Below, piece by piece: positions 8,544-16,579 of a stretch of DNA of 64,000 nt. The stretch comes from Embleya hyalina (GTDB lineage: Bacteria > Actinomycetota > Actinomycetes > Streptomycetales > Streptomycetaceae), in assembly GCF_003967355.1 (NCBI RefSeq), contig NZ_BIFH01000045.1, positions 1,371 through 65,370 on the forward strand. The letters are read 5' to 3'. The stretch's first letter is position 1. Each line of letters opens with the position of its first letter. A program made the position numbers and the translations under genes. Below the pieces are notes generated by a model, which was not told the DNA's origin, did no database searches, and saw nothing but the letters and a program-made list of their open reading frames with translations.

Positions 8544-8568
8544 CAAATATACCTTTGTCGTATATTTG
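8544..8568. promoter_or_regulatory. AT-rich inverted repeat upstream of the lasso operon
   Basis: Perfect 9-bp arms CAAATATAC (8544-8552) and GTATATTTG (8560-8568) with a 7-nt spacer, 70 bp before the precursor start. It is the most AT-rich spot in its neighbourhood, so it probably marks the operon's promoter/operator. The regulator is not evident. Confidence 0.5.
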
Positions 8569-8638
8569 TTACGCATTTTCCCCTGCTCGGATGACCCGGC
8601 ATCGGCTTCGGGCTCCGGGCGCTCGGAAGGAGCAGGTC

Positions 8639-8773
8639 ATGGAGCGATACGAGAGCACGACGGAACCGCAGGAGTACGTGGCACCCGAGGTGGTCGAGGT
8701 CGGCGGGTTCGCCGAAGTAACCCTCGGCCAGCAGGGGGAACTCCTGGAATTCATCCTGGAACGAACGTCCTGA
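8639..8773 (+). CDS. Lasso peptide precursor (A)
   Basis: A 44-residue peptide. Its leader fits the actinobacterial lasso pattern YxxPx(L/V)xxxGxFxxxTxG exactly: Y13, P16, V18, G22, F24, T28, G30. The conserved penultimate leader Thr (T28) puts cleavage after L29, giving a 15-residue core GQQGELLEFILERTS. Gly1 and Glu8 are correctly placed for an eight-residue macrolactam ring, leaving a seven-residue tail. There are no Cys, so any lasso would be class II. Start is ATG 8639 with GGAAGGAG upstream. Cyclase, RRE and peptidase genes follow. The core itself is not one I recognise; the ring is inferred. Confidence 0.85.
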   Translation: MERYESTTEPQEYVAPEVVEVGGFAEVTLGQQGELLEFILERTS

Positions 8774-8837
8774 CGAAATCGGGTGAACGGCCCCCACACG
8801 GGCGGCCGAGGATCCGGGCTACGAACGGGAGAGGCCG

Positions 8838-10694
8838 TTGTCGGTGGAGGCGGGGTTCGTCGTACTCCCGGACTGTGCCGGCGCGGCGGCCGTGGCCCGG
8901 ATCCTGCTCGCGGACGGTGCGCAGGTGTTGGCGCACGCGTCGGGCCGGCCGTGGCTGGTCGGCCGCCGGCTTCCCGGCACCCTGACGACGGTCGCGGTCG
9001 GACGCGACCGGCTGGCCCTGATCGGCCACTGCCCGCTCGCCGCCGGCGAAGCGGAGCGAGCCCTGGCCGGCGCACACGACGCGGCCGGGCTCGACGCGCT
9101 GGCCCGGCGCCTCCCCGGCAGCGCCCACCTCGTGGCCTCCTTCGACGGCCGGGTCCGCGTCCAGGGCACCCTCTCGGGTGTCCGGGCGGTCTTCCACACC
9201 GGCGTCCACGGCACGCCGGTGGCCTCCGATCGGCCGGCCATCCTGGCCGGCCTCACCGGCGCCGACGTGGACGACGAGGCACTGGCGCTGCGACTGCTCA
9301 CCCCCTTCGCACCCCACCCGCTGGGCCCACGCCCCGTGTGGCGCGGAGTACGGCAGGTGCCCGAGGACTGCTGGCTGCTGCTCGCCCCCGACGGCACCAC
9401 CCGCACCGTGCGCTGGTGGCACCCGCCCCCGGCGGAACTGACCCTCCACCAGGGCGCGCCCGCGGTACGCACGGCGCTGCGCGAAGCGGTCCGCACCCGC
9501 GTCGCCGCCACGCCCGACGGCCTCGTCAGCAGCGACCTCTCCGGCGGCTTGGACTCCGGCACCCTCACCTGCCTGGCCGCCGCCGACAGCCGCCCGGGAA
9601 CCCTGCTGACCGTGTGCGCCCCGCAACTGGACCCCGGCGGCGACGACATGGCCTTCGCCCGCCGCCTCGGCGACCGACTCCCGGGAACCACGCACCTGTT
9701 GCTCGACCACGAACACGCCCCGACCATGTACGCCGGCCTGGATCACCCCGGCGGCTTCGTACTGCCCGACGGGCCGCCTTCGTGGGTACGCGCCGGGGCC
9801 TGGTTCGCCGACATCACCCACCACGTCGCCGGCCGCGGATCCCGCCTGCACCTGTGCGGACACGGCGGCGACGAACTCTTCACCCCGGCCCCGGCACACC
9901 TGCACAGCCTGGCCCGCGCCCACCCCCTCGTCGCCCTGCGGCACGCCCGCGGACACGGCGCCCTCGCCCACTGGCGACCGCGCGCCACGGCCCGCGCCCT
10001 GGCCGACTCCCGCACCTTCCCCGCCTGGCTCGACCACAGCGCCCGGCACCTGACCGCCCCCGCGCCCCCGCAGTTCCACCCCGCCCTGGGCTGGACGCCG
10101 CCACTGCGCATGCCCGACTGGGCCACTCCGGACGCCGTGCACACCGTCCGCGCCCACACCCGCCGGGCCGCCGTCGAACGCCCCGCGCCGCTGGCCCCGG
10201 ACCGCGGGACGCACAGCACCCTGGAGCGGGTACGACAGGCCGGAGCCGCCATCCGCTACGCCGCCGCGCTCATGGCCGCGCACGGCGTCGACTTCGCCGC
10301 ACCGTACCTGGACGACCGCGTGATCGAATCCGCCCTGGCCGTACGCCCCGACCACCGCGGCAGCCCCAACCGCTACAAACCCCTGCTCGCCGAAGCCATG
10401 CGCGGCCTCGTACCCGACGAACTCCTGGTCCGCGCGACCAAGGGCGAGTACGGAGAGGACGCCTACACCGGGCTGCGCCGCCACCGCGCCACCCTGCTGG
10501 GGCTCTTCGAGCACTCCGCCCTCGCCGGCCGCGGCCTGGTCGACGACCACCGTGTACGCGCCACCCTCCTCGGCGACCATCCCACCGTCCGGCCGCTCAT
10601 CGCCCTGGAACCCACCCTGGCCTGCGAGCTCTGGCTCCGCGATCCAACCCACCCGCACCGGTCACCGGCCGCCGCCACCCGAGGAACACCGTGA
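8838..10694 (+). CDS. Lasso cyclase (asparagine synthetase-like, C protein)
   Basis: A 618-residue asparagine synthetase B homologue. The N-terminal half lacks a glutaminase Cys2, and the C-terminal half carries the ATP-pyrophosphatase P-loop SGGLDSG (Ser235-Gly241). A later block, APYLDDRVIE...RYKPLLAEAM, is typical of the synthetase domain. In lasso pathways this enzyme adenylates the Glu/Asp side chain and closes the macrolactam with the Gly1 amine. Start is TTG 8838 (GGAGAGG just upstream); GTG 8844 is an alternative. It lies 64 bp after the precursor, and its stop overlaps the next gene (GTGA), so translation is coupled. Confidence 0.9.
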   Translation: MSVEAGFVVLPDCAGAAAVARILLADGAQVLAHASGRPWLVGRRLPGTLTTVAVGRDRLALIGHCPLAAGEAERALAGAHDAAGLDALARRLPGSAHLVASFDGRVRVQGTLSGVRAVFHTGVHGTPVASDRPAILAGLTGADVDDEALALRLLTPFAPHPLGPRPVWRGVRQVPEDCWLLLAPDGTTRTVRWWHPPPAELTLHQGAPAVRTALREAVRTRVAATPDGLVSSDLSGGLDSGTLTCLAAADSRPGTLLTVCAPQLDPGGDDMAFARRLGDRLPGTTHLLLDHEHAPTMYAGLDHPGGFVLPDGPPSWVRAGAWFADITHHVAGRGSRLHLCGHGGDELFTPAPAHLHSLARAHPLVALRHARGHGALAHWRPRATARALADSRTFPAWLDHSARHLTAPAPPQFHPALGWTPPLRMPDWATPDAVHTVRAHTRRAAVERPAPLAPDRGTHSTLERVRQAGAAIRYAAALMAAHGVDFAAPYLDDRVIESALAVRPDHRGSPNRYKPLLAEAMRGLVPDELLVRATKGEYGEDAYTGLRRHRATLLGLFEHSALAGRGLVDDHRVRATLLGDHPTVRPLIALEPTLACELWLRDPTHPHRSPAAATRGTP

Positions 10695-10948
10695 CGTTCG
10701 CCCTCAAACCCGACGTGAGCCTGACTCCCACCGAGCACGGCACGGTGCTGCTCGACGAGCGCCGCGGCCGATACTTCCAACTCAACCCCACCGGCACCCT
10801 GGTCCTGCGAACCCTCCTGGACGGTGCCACCGCCCATCAGGCCGCCGAACTCCTCAGCGAGCGTTACGGCATCACCCGCGAACAGGCCGCGACGGACGTC
10901 GCGGCCCTGCTCGAGAACCTGCGCAAGAGGAAGCTGGCCGGCCGGTGA
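10691..10948 (+). CDS. Lasso RRE protein (PqqD-like, B1)
   Basis: An 85-residue PqqD-family RiPP recognition element. The pattern TEHGTVLLDERRGRYFQLNPTG..VLRTLLDGAT, then a helical AAELLSERYGITREQAATDVAALLENL, is typical. In split lasso systems this protein binds the precursor leader, chiefly its Tyr/Pro motif, and presents it to the peptidase and cyclase. The start GTG 10691 overlaps the cyclase stop, and its own stop overlaps the start of the peptidase gene. Confidence 0.92.
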   Translation: MTFALKPDVSLTPTEHGTVLLDERRGRYFQLNPTGTLVLRTLLDGATAHQAAELLSERYGITREQAATDVAALLENLRKRKLAGR

Positions 10949-11367
10949 CCACCCCGAGCGCACTCGAGGCAGGCCGCCCCCTGACCCGGCGCCGGAACGT
11001 CACCGCCCGCCTGGCCGTCGGCGCCGCCCGCGTAGTCGCCGCACTCCCACCCCGCGGCATCCGCGCCACCCTGCACCTGGCCCGCACCGGCGCCACCCCC
11101 GCCACCGCCGCCCAGGCCCAGGCCGCCCGCGACGCCGTCGTCGCCGTCAGCCTCCGCTGCGCCGGTCGGGGCTGCCTGCAACGCTCATTGGCCACCGCAC
11201 TGCTGTGTCGACTCGGCGGCACCTGGCCGACGTGGTGCACCGGTGTGCGCACGGGCCCATTTCGCGCCCACGCCTGGGTGGAGGTCGACGGCACCCCGGT
11301 CGGGGAGCTCGAACCCACCGGCTACTACCACCTCACCCTCAGCGTCCCCCCACGCAAAACGCGGTGA
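10945..11367 (+). CDS. Lasso leader peptidase (transglutaminase-like, B2)
   Basis: A 140-residue transglutaminase-like Cys protease of the lasso B2 type. The expected catalytic residues are visible: Cys77 in GRGCLQRSLA, His109 in FRAHAWVEVDG and Asp115. It would cut the precursor after residue 29 once the leader is bound by B1. Start GTG 10945 overlaps the B1 stop. It is the last gene of the lasso unit; no ABC transporter or isopeptidase gene follows. Confidence 0.9.
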   Translation: MTTPSALEAGRPLTRRRNVTARLAVGAARVVAALPPRGIRATLHLARTGATPATAAQAQAARDAVVAVSLRCAGRGCLQRSLATALLCRLGGTWPTWCTGVRTGPFRAHAWVEVDGTPVGELEPTGYYHLTLSVPPRKTR

Positions 11368-11419
11368 CCGCCGGCGGTCGTGCGCACCCGCACCGGTGCT
11401 CAGGTGCCGCGGCAAAGCC

Positions 11420-11617
11420 CGGGCCGAACATCACCGAAGTGTCGCCCGCGCCGGACGGAAACATCGAGCCGATCCCGATCAGCGCGACCGCGCCGATGAA
11501 CAGGCCACAACACGTCGGCGCACAGTACATGCGGCTCACCCACCCCGGCGCACGCCTCACGACGAGGCTGCATCTCGCGGTGGACGGACGGGGGTTGCCG
11601 TTGTCGATCGTGATCAC
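11420..11617 (-). pseudogene. Possible membrane-protein remnant
   Basis: The minus-strand frame contains one hydrophobic stretch (GLFIGAVALIGIGSMF) followed by GAGDTSVMFGPGF, which looks like the end of a small membrane protein. There is no Shine-Dalgarno, and the flanks are the lasso peptidase and the decayed repeat. It may be coincidental; kept only as a weak call. Confidence 0.2.
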
Positions 11618-12225
11618 CCGGGGCAGACCGGGGACGCGCCGGCGTTTCGAAGAGGAAGGAGCCGGGATCCGGTTTGCGATGGACGGCTCGGGACTTCACA
11701 TTTCCGTGACCTGCGGTTTTGCGGGGGCCGGCAGGGAAAGTCGGGTATCGAGCGCCGGTTTCGTGTCCTCCGCCCTCGTGAACGCCCCCACGGAGACCGA
11801 AAGTGCCCGGCGAGAACCAAACCCGGATACCGCGCCCTCCACACAAGGCACCCATCACCGCCGACCAGCGGTCTCCCCCACATCGCGGCCGCAACACCCC
11901 ACCCCATCCGAATCCGCACACCCGCGCCACATACCCCACCCACCCGGAAACGCCACCCGGAGAACCCGACCGGACCGCCACCCCGGCCACCCGCTGCCGG
12001 CGCTTTTCCGCCGAGCAACGCGCCCGTCTCGCCGGAAACTCCCCGCTCCCGCAGCCCCGAACGCCGGCGGCGGCCCATCACCGACTCGGACAGGCCCCGC
12101 ACCGGCCACCCGCAGCCGAAGTCTCAACGCGCGCCGGAACCGCCCGGCCCATTCGGGAAGGCTCCGGAGCAGATTCGACCCGAGCCCCCTCCCCGCCGCA
12201 AGCACCCCACCCACCCGGCAACGCC
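11540..12225 (+). repeat. Copy 3 of the dispersed IS5-like degenerate repeat
   Basis: Plus-strand counterpart of 7745-8390. The transposase-like block is at about 11555-11640 (TTRLHLAVDGRGLPLSIVI, matching the TKLHLAVDGRGxPL block of IS5-type transposases). A well-conserved middle at 11660-11790 and a tail with GCTTTTCCGCCGAGCAACGC (11999-12018) follow. No intact gene is seen from 11368 to 12257. I see no terminal inverted repeats or target duplications that would define element ends. Confidence 0.7.
11552..11645 (+). pseudogene. Transposase fragment (IS5-like), decayed
   Basis: About 30 codons reading LTTRLHLAVDGRGLPLSIVI, a block diagnostic for IS5-type DDE transposases. Reading is lost on both sides, and the neighbouring conserved blocks are missing. 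It belongs to repeat copy 3. Confidence 0.55.
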
Positions 12226-12257
12226 CCGACGACTTCCCCCACTTCCACCATCGGAGG

Positions 12258-12800
12258 TCAGACGGGTCGAGTCATCGGCCCTTCGCGGTACATCTCGGCG
12301 GCAGGTGCGGTGGTGACCCTCTCGGCGAGGGCGCCGTATTCGTATTCGACCATCCACCGGACACCGTCATGCCAAACGCGGGTAATGGTGCCGAGATGAT
12401 GACGTCGCGTGTGGTGGTCGACCTTGCGCCACAGGTGTTCGCCAACAGCCCAGGGAGGCGTGCCGGACATGATCTCTCCTTGCGTATGGAACAGGACGAC
12501 AGGGTCGTGGACTTCGGCACGCGCACGGTGGGCGATCATCCGCACATAGCCCGGAGAAAACCCGGTGACCCGGGCAATGCCCTCCGCCGATATGCCACCC
12601 CGATGCGCATCGGCAACGGCCCCCCGCAACGCAACCCCGGCGACCCGGCAACAGCGGTGGTGATCGCGCCACCGGCACGGTGACGCCGTCGCGGGATCGA
12701 GCCAAAGGCCCTGAAGCCGATTGCGCTCAGCCACAGTTGCGACAAGACGGACGAGAATTGGCGGGTACACAAAGCTGCTTTCGACGGTGGCGGACGGCAT
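12258..12800 (-). CDS. Hypothetical protein with helix-turn-helix-like segment
   Basis: Not recognised. An open frame of 180 codons from ATG 12800, with codon use that is coding-like but less GC-biased than its neighbours. Residues about 65-95 (GISAEGIARVTGFSPGYVRMIAHRARAE) look like a sigma-region-4 or HTH segment. The C-terminal 70 residues are Trp/His-rich. An internal ATG at 12470 has an excellent AAGGAGAG Shine-Dalgarno, so a 70-residue product (12258-12470) may be made instead or as well. It follows the small gene at 12811-12990 by 10 bp, so the two probably form a unit. Confidence 0.5.
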   Translation of the reverse strand: MPSATVESSFVYPPILVRLVATVAERNRLQGLWLDPATASPCRWRDHHRCCRVAGVALRGAVADAHRGGISAEGIARVTGFSPGYVRMIAHRARAEVHDPVVLFHTQGEIMSGTPPWAVGEHLWRKVDHHTRRHHLGTITRVWHDGVRWMVEYEYGALAERVTTAPAAEMYREGPMTRPV

Positions 12801-12810
12801 CGAACGGGGC

Positions 12811-12990
12811 TCAGCCGCTCGAGTCCGAAAGCGACCCAACCGACGGCGCCGGGAAGGTCCGCATCAGGTACATCCGCGACTCGTGCACCAAAGCGGTCAG
12901 TTCGGCTCGCGTGACGTCCAGGGGATTACGACCGGGTGCGGTGATCCGGATCGGACGGACCTCGTCGCCGGACGGGGACACGGAAATCAT
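12811..12990 (-). CDS. Small hypothetical protein (59 aa)
   Basis: A 59-residue protein from ATG 12990, preceded by GGAG at 6-nt spacing. The sequence (SGDEVRPIRITAPGRNPLDVTRAELTALV) is soluble and reminiscent of small DUF397-like or other Streptomyces accessory proteins, but I cannot assign a family. It is first of two minus-strand genes and is divergent from the XRE regulator gene. Confidence 0.5.
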   Translation of the reverse strand: MISVSPSGDEVRPIRITAPGRNPLDVTRAELTALVHESRMYLMRTFPAPSVGSLSDSSG

Positions 12991-13298
12991 GTGGGACTCC
13001 AGCAAGGATGTGAGACCCGGTCTCCGCATCCGCGCCGGTGGCTACGGGGACCGGGTGCCGCCCGCCGGGCATGGCCGGAATCGGACGGCGGCAGGGGACA
13101 GTTCAGGTGCCGTCAACATGCGGTAAGCACGGCGCGAAGATCCGAGCCGCGTCGAAGTCGGGGCCTGAGAAGGTCTGTCCGACACGAATACCAGGCACCC
13201 CTGACGCCTGGTAGACGATGGGCAACCCGCCCGTGGGTTGTTCTGCTGTCATGACCCCAATACTGCCCGTCATCACATACGGTGAGGAGGTATCCGGC

Positions 13299-13341
13299 GG
13301 TTACACCAGGATTCGTAACCTTCATCGAGAAATCCGTAACC
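13299..13341. promoter_or_regulatory. GTAACC repeats upstream of the XRE regulator
   Basis: GGTTAC (13299-13304) and GTAACC (13315-13320) form an inverted pair. A second GTAACC (13336-13341) repeats the latter 21 bp on, i.e. two helical turns. This fits a dimeric regulator site before the XRE gene. The rest of the 12991-13395 gap shows no other clear element. Confidence 0.35.
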
Positions 13342-13395
13342 ACGTGTCCCCGCCGGGCAATCTCCTGTAATCACATCGACCGGGAGGCAGAAACC

Positions 13396-14211
13396 GTGCC
13401 GCCGAAGCCCAAATCCCCGAGCGCTGCCCGACGACTCTTCGGGGGCCAAGTACGCTTCCATCGCAAGAGGAAGGGACTCACACAGGAACAACTGGCCGAG
13501 TTGGTGAACCAGTCCGCATCCCTCATCCACGCCATCGAGTGCGGCAGACGGCCCGCGCTCTCACCTCTGTTGGAACACCTCGACCGGGAACTCGACGCCG
13601 GCGGAGCTCTCATGGATGCGGCCGGGTATCTGGTCGGCGAGAAGGTTGCCGAATCATTCGTTGAGACAGCCGAGTTGGAGAAGCAGTGCGTCGCTGCGGA
13701 CTCGTTCCAGCTCTCGCTCATCCCCGGATTGCTACAGACCGAGGATTACATGCGCGCATTGCTTCGCGCCGCTCGCCCACCGTTGGAGGACGACGACATC
13801 GAAGCCCGTGTCCAAGGTCGCATCGAACGGCAGAAGTTGCTCACGCGGAAGCCGACAGCAATCTGTAGTTACGTCGTCGAGGAGCAGGTCCTTCGACGGC
13901 CCATCGGCAGCAAGGCAATCCTGAAGGCCCAGCTGGGAAGACTCCTCGAATGCTCGGCTATGCGCAATGTGTCAATCCAACTCATGCCGACACAGTGCAT
14001 GGAGCACGTCGGGCTTGACGGGCCGATGCTGCTGCTGGAGATGCCGAACGGACAGGTGATCGCTCACCTTGAGTCCCAAGCCGGAGGCGCGCAGGTGACC
14101 GATCCCGAACTGGTCAGAGTCTTGCGCCAGCGATATGGAATCATCCGAGCACAGGCGCTCACGATGGCGGACTCGGCCGCGCTCATCCGGAAGATGGCAG
14201 GAGAGCTATGA
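13396..14211 (+). CDS. XRE family regulator with DUF5753 domain
   Basis: A 271-residue protein. The N-terminal XRE HTH (FGGQVRFHRKRKGLTQEQLAELV, then QSASLIHAIECGRR) is followed by a DUF5753 domain beginning near LIPGLLQTEDYMRALL. This architecture is abundant in Streptomyces-like actinomycetes and usually comes with a small DUF397 gene; the pairs behave as regulators of development or antibiotic production, or as toxin-antitoxin-like systems. Start is GTG 13396 with GGGAGG 8 nt upstream. The stop overlaps the DUF397 start (ATGA), so the two are translationally coupled. Confidence 0.9.
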   Translation: MPPKPKSPSAARRLFGGQVRFHRKRKGLTQEQLAELVNQSASLIHAIECGRRPALSPLLEHLDRELDAGGALMDAAGYLVGEKVAESFVETAELEKQCVAADSFQLSLIPGLLQTEDYMRALLRAARPPLEDDDIEARVQGRIERQKLLTRKPTAICSYVVEEQVLRRPIGSKAILKAQLGRLLECSAMRNVSIQLMPTQCMEHVGLDGPMLLLEMPNGQVIAHLESQAGGAQVTDPELVRVLRQRYGIIRAQALTMADSAALIRKMAGEL

Positions 14212-14387
14212 AGTCAGATACCACGACGTGGCGTAAGAGCAGTTACAGCGGAACTCAGGGGGACGACTGCGTCGAGGTCGCCGCACTGACCAGCGCGGTC
14301 GGCGTCCGCGACAGCAAGGTCGGCGACTCGCCGGTCATCCGGACCCGCGCCGAGTCCTGGACCACCTTCCTCGACTCGCACCGCTGA
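14208..14387 (+). CDS. DUF397 domain-containing protein
   Basis: A 59-residue partner of the XRE/DUF5753 regulator. The hallmark pattern W(R)KSSYSG...DDCVEVA...VGVRDSK, ending with a W/F segment (SWTTFLDSHR), covers the whole protein. Its start overlaps the regulator's stop by ATGA. Confidence 0.92.
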   Translation: MKSDTTTWRKSSYSGTQGDDCVEVAALTSAVGVRDSKVGDSPVIRTRAESWTTFLDSHR

Positions 14388-14595
14388 GCAACCCGAGTCC
14401 GCTCCGTCTCCGATCGGTCGGCGGCGGGGCGGATGGTGGGTCCACGGTTCCCCACCGGCGCGGTGAGGCGACTTCCGACGGTGATCTCCTGATTCGGCAG
14501 CGCCCCGTTGCGCTCGCGACCATCGTGTTCGCGAGGGTGGCGGCATGTCCTGCACGCTACCCTCGTCGATGCGCCCGGGGTGCCGATTCGTGTGG

Positions 14596-15234
14596 TTACC
14601 GCCCGATGAGGTGCGCGATTTCGGACAGCGAATCGATCGTCCAGTCGGCGCGATTCACCTCGGGATCACCCGCCCACAGGTAACCCCAAGGTCCGCGCCG
14701 TACCAAGGCCGTGCGCAACCCGGCCCGGGCCGCCGGAACGTGGTCGTTCACCGGGTGATCACCTACATACAGGATCTCGTGGGGCTCCCCCGGAGCCCAT
14801 GCGAGCAGCCGCAGGAAGAAGGCATCCTCGGGCTTGGCGACACCCCACTCCTCGGACACCGCCACGGCGTCCACCGGAAGGTCCAACGCGCGCAGCAACT
14901 CGCCCGCTCGCCGCGTCTGGTTGCCCGCGACACCCACCCACACGCCCGCCGCCCGCAACTCCACCAACGCCGGGCGCACATCCGGATACAGGTCCCACTC
15001 CTCCAGTACCTCGCCGACGCCGGCCGCCTCGCGCGCGGTGCGCTCGGCGTCCACGTCGAAACCCGGCCGGATCCGACGCAACGCCTCCGCGTTGTCCATC
15101 CCCAGGGCTGTCACCGCCCCGACCAGGGCCGACATGGTGTGCGCCGGGACTCCCACCCACTCGGCCCAACGCCCCCAGAACCGGGCATCGTCGGTCAGGG
15201 TCTCACCCACGTCGAAAACGACACTCCTGATCAT
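14596..15234 (-). CDS. HAD family hydrolase
   Basis: A 212-residue haloacid dehalogenase-superfamily hydrolase with a small cap domain. Motif I is FDVGETL (nucleophile Asp; the usual second Asp is Gly, as in several HAD branches that carry DxGxT). Motif II is probably VAGNQ, the motif III Lys lies in GVAKPEDAFF, and motif IV is VGDHPVND. It probably acts on a small phosphoester. ATG 15234 places motif I at the N terminus as expected. It stands alone, 81 bp from the end of the MFS gene on the same strand. The gap 14388-14595 holds nothing I recognise. Confidence 0.85.
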   Translation of the reverse strand: MIRSVVFDVGETLTDDARFWGRWAEWVGVPAHTMSALVGAVTALGMDNAEALRRIRPGFDVDAERTAREAAGVGEVLEEWDLYPDVRPALVELRAAGVWVGVAGNQTRRAGELLRALDLPVDAVAVSEEWGVAKPEDAFFLRLLAWAPGEPHEILYVGDHPVNDHVPAARAGLRTALVRRGPWGYLWAGDPEVNRADWTIDSLSEIAHLIGR

Positions 15235-15315
15235 GCGACCCAGGCTATGGCGCGACCGCCTCCGCACCAGCCCGAAGGCTCGCCGCCGAAGCGGGCGAAC
15301 CGCGTTGATGGCCCA

Positions 15316-16497
15316 TCAGATGGTGGACGGGTGCCTGTCCTGGGGCGACGTCGTGCGGGCCCGGTTGCGGCGGCCGGCGGCCAGGTGGTGGAGCAATGTG
15401 GCGGCGGTCAGGGCGGCTGCCGGGTAGCCGAGTTGGGGTGGGGTCAGGGCCGGCCATTGTTGGGTCAGGCCGCCGAGGGCGCCGCCGAGGGCGATTCCGG
15501 TGTAGATGGCGCAGGAGTTGAGGCCCAGGAGTACCGGCGCGGCGGTGGGGTGTAGGGCGATGAGTCGGTGTTGTTGCGGGACGACGATGATGCCGACGGC
15601 CCCGCCCCAGATCACGGCCCACACCATCGCCGAGGCCAAGGTGTGTACGGCCGCGGGCGTGAGGGCCAACGCGACGGTGGCCACCGTGAGCGCGACGGTG
15701 AGGACCCGTGTGGGGTCGCGGCGGTCGACCAGGCGGCCCGCCGCGAGGTTGCCGGCCAGGGTGCCGGTGCCCCAGGCCGTCAGGATCAGGGTCAGCCGTC
15801 CGTCGGAACCGGCGGTGGCGTCGTCGAGCGCGGGTGCGATGTACGTGTAGAGCGTGTAGGAGCCCAGGAACGTCAGCGCGGTGATCGCCAGCAGGCTCAG
15901 CACACGACGCTGCCGCAGCGGGCGCAGGCGGTCGGCCAGGGATGCCGCCGGCAGGACCACCTTGGGCAGGCCGAGCGCCACGCCGACCGCGGCGAGCAGG
16001 CCGAGTCCGGCGACGGCCCACAGGGTGAAGCGCCAGTCGGTGCGGCCGATCAGCGTCCCCAGCGGCAGCCCGACGGCGGTGGCCAGGGTCAGGCCGCCGA
16101 GTACGAACGCCAGTGCCCGCCCGCGGCGTTCGGGCTCGACGATGGCGGCGGCCGTACCGGACGCGGTCGAGGTGATCGTGCCGGCGCCGATCGCGGTGAG
16201 GACGCGGGCGGCCATGACCACCTCGTAGCCGGTGCCGATCGCGGTGAGGGCGTTGCCGACGACGAACACGCCGAGCGCCACGAGCAGGGCCGTACGTCGG
16301 TCCAGGGCACCGGCCACCGCCGCCATGACGGGTGCCGACACGGCGAGGACCAGGGCGAAGACCGTGACCAACTGCCCGGCGGCGGGCGTCGAGACATCCA
16401 GGTCGTCGGCGATGGACGGGAGCAGACCGGCGATGACGTAGCTGTCGGTGCCGACGGCGAAGGTCGCCAGGGCCAACGGCGCGAGTCGTTTGAACAT
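15316..16497 (-). CDS. MFS transporter (DHA1-type drug exporter family)
   Basis: A 393-residue polytopic membrane protein with about 12 hydrophobic segments. The DHA1 N-terminal signature (FAVGTDSYVIAGLLPSIADDL) and the motif A-like GALDRRTALL loop are present, so proton-driven export of small molecules is likely. Start is ATG 16497 with GGAAGG upstream. It is divergent from an ArsR-type regulator across a 163-bp gap holding an inverted repeat, a usual arrangement for regulated efflux. The substrate is unknown; a link to the PKS product is possible but not shown. Confidence 0.88.
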   Translation of the reverse strand: MFKRLAPLALATFAVGTDSYVIAGLLPSIADDLDVSTPAAGQLVTVFALVLAVSAPVMAAVAGALDRRTALLVALGVFVVGNALTAIGTGYEVVMAARVLTAIGAGTITSTASGTAAAIVEPERRGRALAFVLGGLTLATAVGLPLGTLIGRTDWRFTLWAVAGLGLLAAVGVALGLPKVVLPAASLADRLRPLRQRRVLSLLAITALTFLGSYTLYTYIAPALDDATAGSDGRLTLILTAWGTGTLAGNLAAGRLVDRRDPTRVLTVALTVATVALALTPAAVHTLASAMVWAVIWGGAVGIIVVPQQHRLIALHPTAAPVLLGLNSCAIYTGIALGGALGGLTQQWPALTPPQLGYPAAALTAATLLHHLAAGRRNRARTTSPQDRHPSTI

Positions 16498-16561
16498 GGG
16501 GCGGCGCTGCCTTCCGGTGCGGCGGATCGCAAGAGTTGACGAGTCGGCAGCGTAGGCAATG

Positions 16562-16579
16562 CATGGATGCTTGTCCATG
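16562..16579. promoter_or_regulatory. Inverted repeat between MFS and ArsR genes
   Basis: CATGGA-TGCTTG-TCCATG, with 6-bp arms and a 6-nt spacer. The sequence TTGTCC (16572-16577), followed 16 bp later by GATAGG, could be the -35/-10 of the regulator gene, so the repeat would overlap its promoter. Confidence 0.4.

Noticed and set aside
8838-10694. True asparagine synthetase
   Set aside because: It lacks the N-terminal Cys2 glutaminase residue and lies in an operon with a lasso precursor, RRE and leader peptidase.
12680-13254. Plus-strand open frames over 12.7-13.2 kb
   Set aside because: Arg/Gly-rich, no ribosome binding sites, and opposite to better minus-strand candidates.
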